Source: Devosia epidermidihirudinis (GTDB lineage Bacteria > Pseudomonadota > Alphaproteobacteria > Rhizobiales > Devosiaceae). Taken from it: a DNA stretch of 64,000 bases. Below, one piece after another: positions 60,173-64,000 of this stretch (the stretch's first letter is position 1; every line of letters starts with the position of its first letter). The stretch spans positions 124,001 through 188,000 of the forward strand of contig NZ_LANJ01000004.1 of NCBI RefSeq assembly GCF_000971295.1. Reading direction: 5' to 3'. The notes under the pieces are model-generated. The model did no database searches, was not told the DNA's origin, and saw only the letters and a program-made list of their open reading frames with translations. Made by a program: the position numbers and the translations under genes.

Positions 60173-61633
60173 TTACTTGGTTTCCTTGGGTGCTGCGGGC
60201 GTCTTTGGTGCGGCAGGCTTCTTGGCCGCTGCGGGCTTTGCGGCGGCTGGCTTGGCTGCCGCTGGCTTCTTGGCCGCTGGAGCCTTGGCAGCCGGAGCTC
60301 CTGCATCCGTGGCGGCCGCGGGCTTTTTGGCTGGCGCGCGCCTGGCCGGAGCCGGTTTCGCTTCGGTCGCTGCAGGCGCCTCGGCCTTTGGTGCAGCGGC
60401 AGTCTTGGCAGCAGGCTTTTTGGCTGGCGCTGCAGCTGGCTCGGCCTTGGCCGCAGCCGGCTTTGCCGGAGCCTTGGCAGCAGAAGCGTCCGCCGCCGCA
60501 GCAGCATTGACGAAGTTCGGGTGTACGACGGCGCCATCGCGCGTCAAAACGGTTGCCTTGACCAGCTCGTCATCCCAGTTGACCGCCAGAACCTTGGCCT
60601 TGGCGTCGATCAGGGTGGTGAGGAAAGCGAGCAGATTGCGCGAATAGAGCTGGCTGGCCGTCGTCGGGATGCGACCCTGCACATTGGTGTAGCCGATGAT
60701 CTTGACGCCGTTGTGCTCGATAACCTTGCCGGGCACGGTCAGCTCGACATTGCCGCCGCGCTCTGCGGCCAGATCGACGATCACCGAACCTGGTGCCATC
60801 GACTCAACCATGGCCTTGGTGATCAGCCGTGGCGCAGGGCGACCAGGGATCAGGGCGGTGGTGATGACGATGTCCTGCTTGGCGATGTGGGCCGCAGTCA
60901 GTTCGGCCTGCTTGGCCTGATATTCAGCCGACATCTGCTTGGCATAACCGCCTGCAGTTTCGGCCTGCTTGAACTCATCGTCTTCGACAGCGATGAACTT
61001 GCCACCGAGCGATTCAACCTGCTCTTTGGCCGCTGGACGCACGTCGGTGGCCGAAACTACGGCGCCGAGGCGCTTTGCCGTTGCGATGGCCTGCAGGCCG
61101 GCAACACCAGCACCCATGACGAAGGCCTTGGCCGGACGCACGGTACCGGCTGCAGTCATCATCATTGGCATGGCGCGATCGAATTCGGCAGCCGCCTCAA
61201 CAACGCCCTGATAACCGGCCAGGTTGGCCTGGCTGGACAGGATATCCATCACCTGCGCGCGCGTAATGCGTGGCATGAATTCCATGGACACCGCTGTCAC
61301 GCCGGCCTTGGCCAGCGCCGCGATATCATTGTCGTTGCCGTAGGGGTCGAGCGCACCAATCAGCAGCGCGCCCTTGGCGACACCCGACAGTGATGCAGCA
61401 GTGGGACGGCGCACGGTCAGCACGACTTCGGCGCCCTTGAGCGCTGCATCAGCACTGGCTGCAATGGTCGCCCCAGCGGCGACATATTCGCTGTCCAGAA
61501 TACGCGAGCCAGTGCCCGCGCCTTTTTCGACGGACACGCTGGCGCCGAGGGCGATCAGCTTGCCGACGGTCTCAGGGGTCGCCGCAACGCGGTTTTCACC
61601 CTCGGTCCGTTCACGGACTATGGCAATTTTCAT
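60173..61633 (-). CDS. pntA1: NAD(P) transhydrogenase subunit alpha 1 with Lys/Ala/Pro-rich tail
   Basis: NAD(H)-binding dI subunit, soluble, dimeric. The AlaDH/PNT N-terminal domain opens with MKIAIVRERTEGENRVAATP and the NAD fold has VMGAGVAGLQAIATAKRLGA; RQD-type loop residues follow. The enzyme core ends near residue 375, the normal full length of split PntA1 proteins (about 380). An extra 110 residues of Lys/Ala/Pro repeats (AAKKPAAAKPAAAKP type) follow, resembling histone H1 tails. They are basic and disordered, with no role known for the family. The frame is continuous and the stop abuts pntA2. Confidence 0.95.
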   Translation of the reverse strand: MKIAIVRERTEGENRVAATPETVGKLIALGASVSVEKGAGTGSRILDSEYVAAGATIAASADAALKGAEVVLTVRRPTAASLSGVAKGALLIGALDPYGNDNDIAALAKAGVTAVSMEFMPRITRAQVMDILSSQANLAGYQGVVEAAAEFDRAMPMMMTAAGTVRPAKAFVMGAGVAGLQAIATAKRLGAVVSATDVRPAAKEQVESLGGKFIAVEDDEFKQAETAGGYAKQMSAEYQAKQAELTAAHIAKQDIVITTALIPGRPAPRLITKAMVESMAPGSVIVDLAAERGGNVELTVPGKVIEHNGVKIIGYTNVQGRIPTTASQLYSRNLLAFLTTLIDAKAKVLAVNWDDELVKATVLTRDGAVVHPNFVNAAAAADASAAKAPAKPAAAKAEPAAAPAKKPAAKTAAAPKAEAPAATEAKPAPARRAPAKKPAAATDAGAPAAKAPAAKKPAAAKPAAAKPAAAKKPAAPKTPAAPKETK

Positions 61634-61698
61634 AAAAGTCTCCTGCCCGCCTGCCCGACGGACAGGCTCGAATTAGATGCCTGAACCTGCTTCTGCGA

Positions 61699-61866
61699 TC
61701 AGTGGATGATTGCGAAGTACAGGATGACCATCGAAGCGGCGAACACGATGGTGGTCCACTTCACAGCCGTGACAAAGCCATTGTAGGTGGCCTCGTGCTG
61801 GGCGTAGTCCATCGGCGATTCAACCTGCAGTTCAGAATGGTGCTCAGGGCGGTGCTTAGTGGCCAT
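61699..61866 (-). CDS. aa3-type cytochrome c oxidase subunit IV
   Basis: A 55-residue protein (MATKHRPEHHSELQVESPMD, ending ASMVILYFAIIH). It has a short hydrophilic head with the conserved MDYAQHEATYNGF and one membrane helix, matching the small bacterial aa3 oxidase subunit IV family. GAGGA seven bases before the ATG sets the start. It lies upstream of pntA1, a recurrent order in alphaproteobacteria. Confidence 0.85.
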   Translation of the reverse strand: MATKHRPEHHSELQVESPMDYAQHEATYNGFVTAVKWTTIVFAASMVILYFAIIH

Positions 61867-61918
61867 GTCGTCCTCGTTAGTCCAGTAATCTCAAAGTCTA
61901 TCAGTCGAAAGTCGAGCC

Positions 61919-63721
61919 TCAGGTAGAGGTCGCTTCCAGTTCATCAATCAAGCGCTCGATCATTCCCAGACCAAGCGACCAGAATTGGGGGTCTTTCGCA
62001 TCCAGCCCGAATGGCGCGAGCAGTTCGGAATGGTGCTTGCTTCCCCCGGCTTTGAGCAGCTCAAAATAGCGCTCTGCAAAGCCATCACTGGATTTCTCAT
62101 ACTGTGCGTAGAGCGAGTTCACAAGGCAGTCGCCGAAGGCATAGGCGTAGACGTAAAACGGCGAGTGGATGAAGTGCGGAATATAGGCCCAGAAGGTGTC
62201 GTAGCCTTCATTGGCGATAATGGCATCGCCCAGCGATTCCTTCTGCACATCGAGCCAGATCTGGTTGATCTCTTCGGTCTTGAGTTCGCCCTGCCGCCGC
62301 GCCGTGTGAACCCGGCGTTCAAAGGTGTAGAACGCGATCTGGCGCACCACCGTATTGAGCATATCCTCCACTTTTGAGGACAGAAGCGCAAAGCGTTGCT
62401 TGGGGTCGGTGGTGTTATCCAGCAGGTGCCGGAAGGTCAGCATCTCGCCAAAAACCGACGCGGTTTCCGCCAATGTCAGCGGCGTATTGGCCAGGATGGG
62501 ACCTTGTGCCGCAGCCAGCCGCTGATGCACGCCATGCCCCAGCTCGTGGGCCAGCGTCATGATATCGCGCGAACGACCCAAATAGTTGAGCATCAGATAA
62601 GGATGCGCACTCGGCACAGTCGGATGCGCGAACGCCCCCGACAGTTTGCCGTCGCCCACCGGCGCATCGATCCAGCCCGAATTGAAGAACGGCTTGGCGA
62701 CCTCAGCCAGTTCCGGCGAAAAGCGGCCATAGGCCTCCATCACGGTCGACACGGCGCTATCCCAGTCCCAGGTGCGCTCATCGCTGGTCGGCAGCGGCGC
62801 ATTACGATCCCAGGCGTTCAGCTGTTCCTTGCCGAACCACTTGGCCTTCATCTTGTAGTAGCGATGGCTGAGGCGCGGATAAGCGTCTTCCACGGCCTTC
62901 TGCAGCGCATCGACCACTTCGCGCTCGACCGAATTGGCCATGTGGCGGCTGTCGGCGATATCCTCAAAACCGCGCCAGCGATCCGAGATTTCTTTGTCCT
63001 TGGCCAGCACGTTGGTGATGTGCGTGAACAGGCGACTATTGGCCGCCAGCGTCTTGCCCAAAGCCTTGAACGCGCTTTCGCGCTTCTTCTCGTCCTTTTC
63101 ACTCAACAGGTGCAGCGTTGCTTCCATATTGAGCGTTTCGCCATCCACCTCGAACTCAAGGCTGGCCAGCGTTTCGTCGAATAGGCGGTTCCACGCCGAA
63201 AAGGCGGTGACCGACTTGTCGTGGAACAGCTCTTCGAGCTTGTCATCGAGCTGATAGGGCTTGGCCTTGCGCAGCTCGGCAAACCAGGTGCGATAGCGCG
63301 CCAGCTCGGCGTCAGCTGCAAACGCCGCCTCAAGATCGGCGTCGTCGATGCGGTTCAGCTCGAGTTCGAAGAACAGCACGCGCGTGCTCAGATTGGTCAG
63401 CGCTTCGTTGGTATCACCCATGAACTTGGCGCGATCGGGATCGGTCGATTTCTGAGCATATTGCAGGAAGGCAAAAGACCCGATGCGACCGCTGAGATCA
63501 CCCAGGCGTTCGCTGTCCTTGATCGCCTCGACCAGTCGGCCCGCTTTGGTCAGCTCGACCAGCTTGCCCTTGTACTTGTCCTCGAACGTCGCCGCATCTG
63601 ACTTGGCCTGCTCCAGCGCAGCCTTGAACTCGGCGCTATCCCGACCCGGATAGAGATCGTTCAGGTCCCACACCGGCAAGGTGCCGAACTCGTTGTGGCC
63701 CTTCTGAGTTGCTTCGGTCAT
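61919..63721 (-). CDS. pepF: M3 family oligoendopeptidase F
   Basis: A zinc metallopeptidase of about 600 residues that degrades short peptides in the cytoplasm. Start chosen at ATG 63721 (MTEATQKGHNEFGTLPVWDL) with GGAGG eight bases upstream; an in-frame start at 63742 lies further up. The zinc motif HELGHGVHQ (HExxH) is in the C-terminal half, followed by ETASVFGEML with the third ligand Glu. Length is standard for the PepF group. Confidence 0.95.
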   Translation of the reverse strand: MTEATQKGHNEFGTLPVWDLNDLYPGRDSAEFKAALEQAKSDAATFEDKYKGKLVELTKAGRLVEAIKDSERLGDLSGRIGSFAFLQYAQKSTDPDRAKFMGDTNEALTNLSTRVLFFELELNRIDDADLEAAFAADAELARYRTWFAELRKAKPYQLDDKLEELFHDKSVTAFSAWNRLFDETLASLEFEVDGETLNMEATLHLLSEKDEKKRESAFKALGKTLAANSRLFTHITNVLAKDKEISDRWRGFEDIADSRHMANSVEREVVDALQKAVEDAYPRLSHRYYKMKAKWFGKEQLNAWDRNAPLPTSDERTWDWDSAVSTVMEAYGRFSPELAEVAKPFFNSGWIDAPVGDGKLSGAFAHPTVPSAHPYLMLNYLGRSRDIMTLAHELGHGVHQRLAAAQGPILANTPLTLAETASVFGEMLTFRHLLDNTTDPKQRFALLSSKVEDMLNTVVRQIAFYTFERRVHTARRQGELKTEEINQIWLDVQKESLGDAIIANEGYDTFWAYIPHFIHSPFYVYAYAFGDCLVNSLYAQYEKSSDGFAERYFELLKAGGSKHHSELLAPFGLDAKDPQFWSLGLGMIERLIDELEATST

Positions 63722-63820
63722 GGCACGCCTCCGGATGGTCAAATTCCGCGCGGACCTTAGCCATCAGGCGTCAGGCTGTGAAGCCTCGCGCCTGCGAAAT
63801 CAGTGCGAGTGTGTCAGCGC

Positions 63821-63864
63821 CATAAAATGCAACGAGCGCTCTCCCGCTTTGGGAAAACGCTCGT
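63821..63864 (-). terminator. Probable terminator of the gene at the right edge
   Basis: On the minus strand ACGAGCG pairs with CGCTCGT (63832-63838 and 63858-63864), with an inner TCCC/GGGA pairing, and TTTTAT follows. It is about 50 bases after the stop of the partial gene. Confidence 0.5.
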
Positions 63865-63912
63865 CAAAACTCTGGTTTTCGGTGGAAACCGCCGAATTCC
63901 GGCAAAACCGCC

Positions 63913-64000
63913 CTAAGCTGTATGTCGCGCCAGGATGATGACGTCCTTGCCGGCGGCATCGAGCAGGATCAATTTGTCGCGCTCAGTATCGAGGCGATAG
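63913..64000 (-). CDS. 3' end of an unidentified gene
   Basis: An open minus-strand frame from the window edge to TAG at 63913-63915 gives the last 28 residues (YRLDTERDKLILLDAAGKDV then IILARHTA). The pattern of alternating strands around a DxxG turn resembles the C-terminus of META/HslJ-type domains, but the fragment is too short to be sure. A terminator-like hairpin follows. Confidence 0.55.
   Translation of the reverse strand, partial: YRLDTERDKLILLDAAGKDVIILARHTA

Overview
This is a dense bacterial chromosome segment, almost entirely housekeeping genes, from an alphaproteobacterium of the order Hyphomicrobiales. Gene content and style suggest a Devosia-like organism; that genus assignment is inference. 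Supporting signs are the ruvCAB-ybgC-tolQRAB-pal-cpoB-tilS order, split pntA1/pntA2/pntB transhydrogenase genes, an aa3 oxidase subunit IV, a TrcR-type DUF1013 regulator, a DUF1465/RcdA gene, DUF4164 beside zapA, paired DUF465 genes and a full CtrA-type TTAA-N7-TTAA box. No tRNA, rRNA, IS element, prophage or CRISPR array was seen.

Layout. 1-10.9 kb (minus strand): ruvC-ruvA-ruvB-NUDIX-ybgC, joined by four-base overlaps, then tolQ-tolR-tolA-tolB, pal, cpoB and tilS (runs off the left edge). A plus-strand GNAT gene with what looks like a leaderless leader-peptide attenuator splits tolB from pal. 11-17.2 kb: a GGDEF protein, yebC, a YmdB-like phosphoesterase, 5-formyl-THF cyclo-ligase, a probable 6S RNA, a CPA1 antiporter, zapA and DUF4164. 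17.3-28.1 kb (plus strand): tkt, gap, pgk and class I fba, broken up by a glycolipid-binding family gene and an oxidoreductase, then a ThiE-like protein, a Sel1 protein, efp and suhB. 28.1-35 kb: a 2H phosphoesterase, a MotA-like/OmpA-like motor pair, an MFS pump with divergent LysR, and an ABC exporter.

35-44.9 kb: rpmE, rcdA-like DUF1465, a candidate small RNA behind a CtrA box, DUF1192, a quinone oxidoreductase, trcR, a Kef-type antiporter, a TSUP permease, two DUF465 genes, purE-purK, a hydrolase and rpsU. 45-64 kb: a Bcr/CflA pump, a membrane-anchored hydrolase, a FrnE-type DsbA protein, a TspO-like protein, pbpC with a giant alpha-2-macroglobulin, soxR-slyX, an MFS transporter, pntB-pntA2-pntA1 (pntA1 with a histone-H1-like tail), oxidase subunit IV, oligoendopeptidase F and the 3' end of another gene.

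Functionally the window joins envelope integrity (Tol-Pal, PBP1C/A2M, the motor pair), recombination (RuvABC), central carbon flow (tkt/gap/pgk/fba), redox balance (Pnt, SoxR) and cell-cycle control (ZapA, RcdA, TrcR). There is no obvious new multi-gene system. The signals most worth testing are regulatory: the leader-peptide attenuator before the GNAT gene, and the CtrA-box/CCUCCC small RNA next to rcdA.
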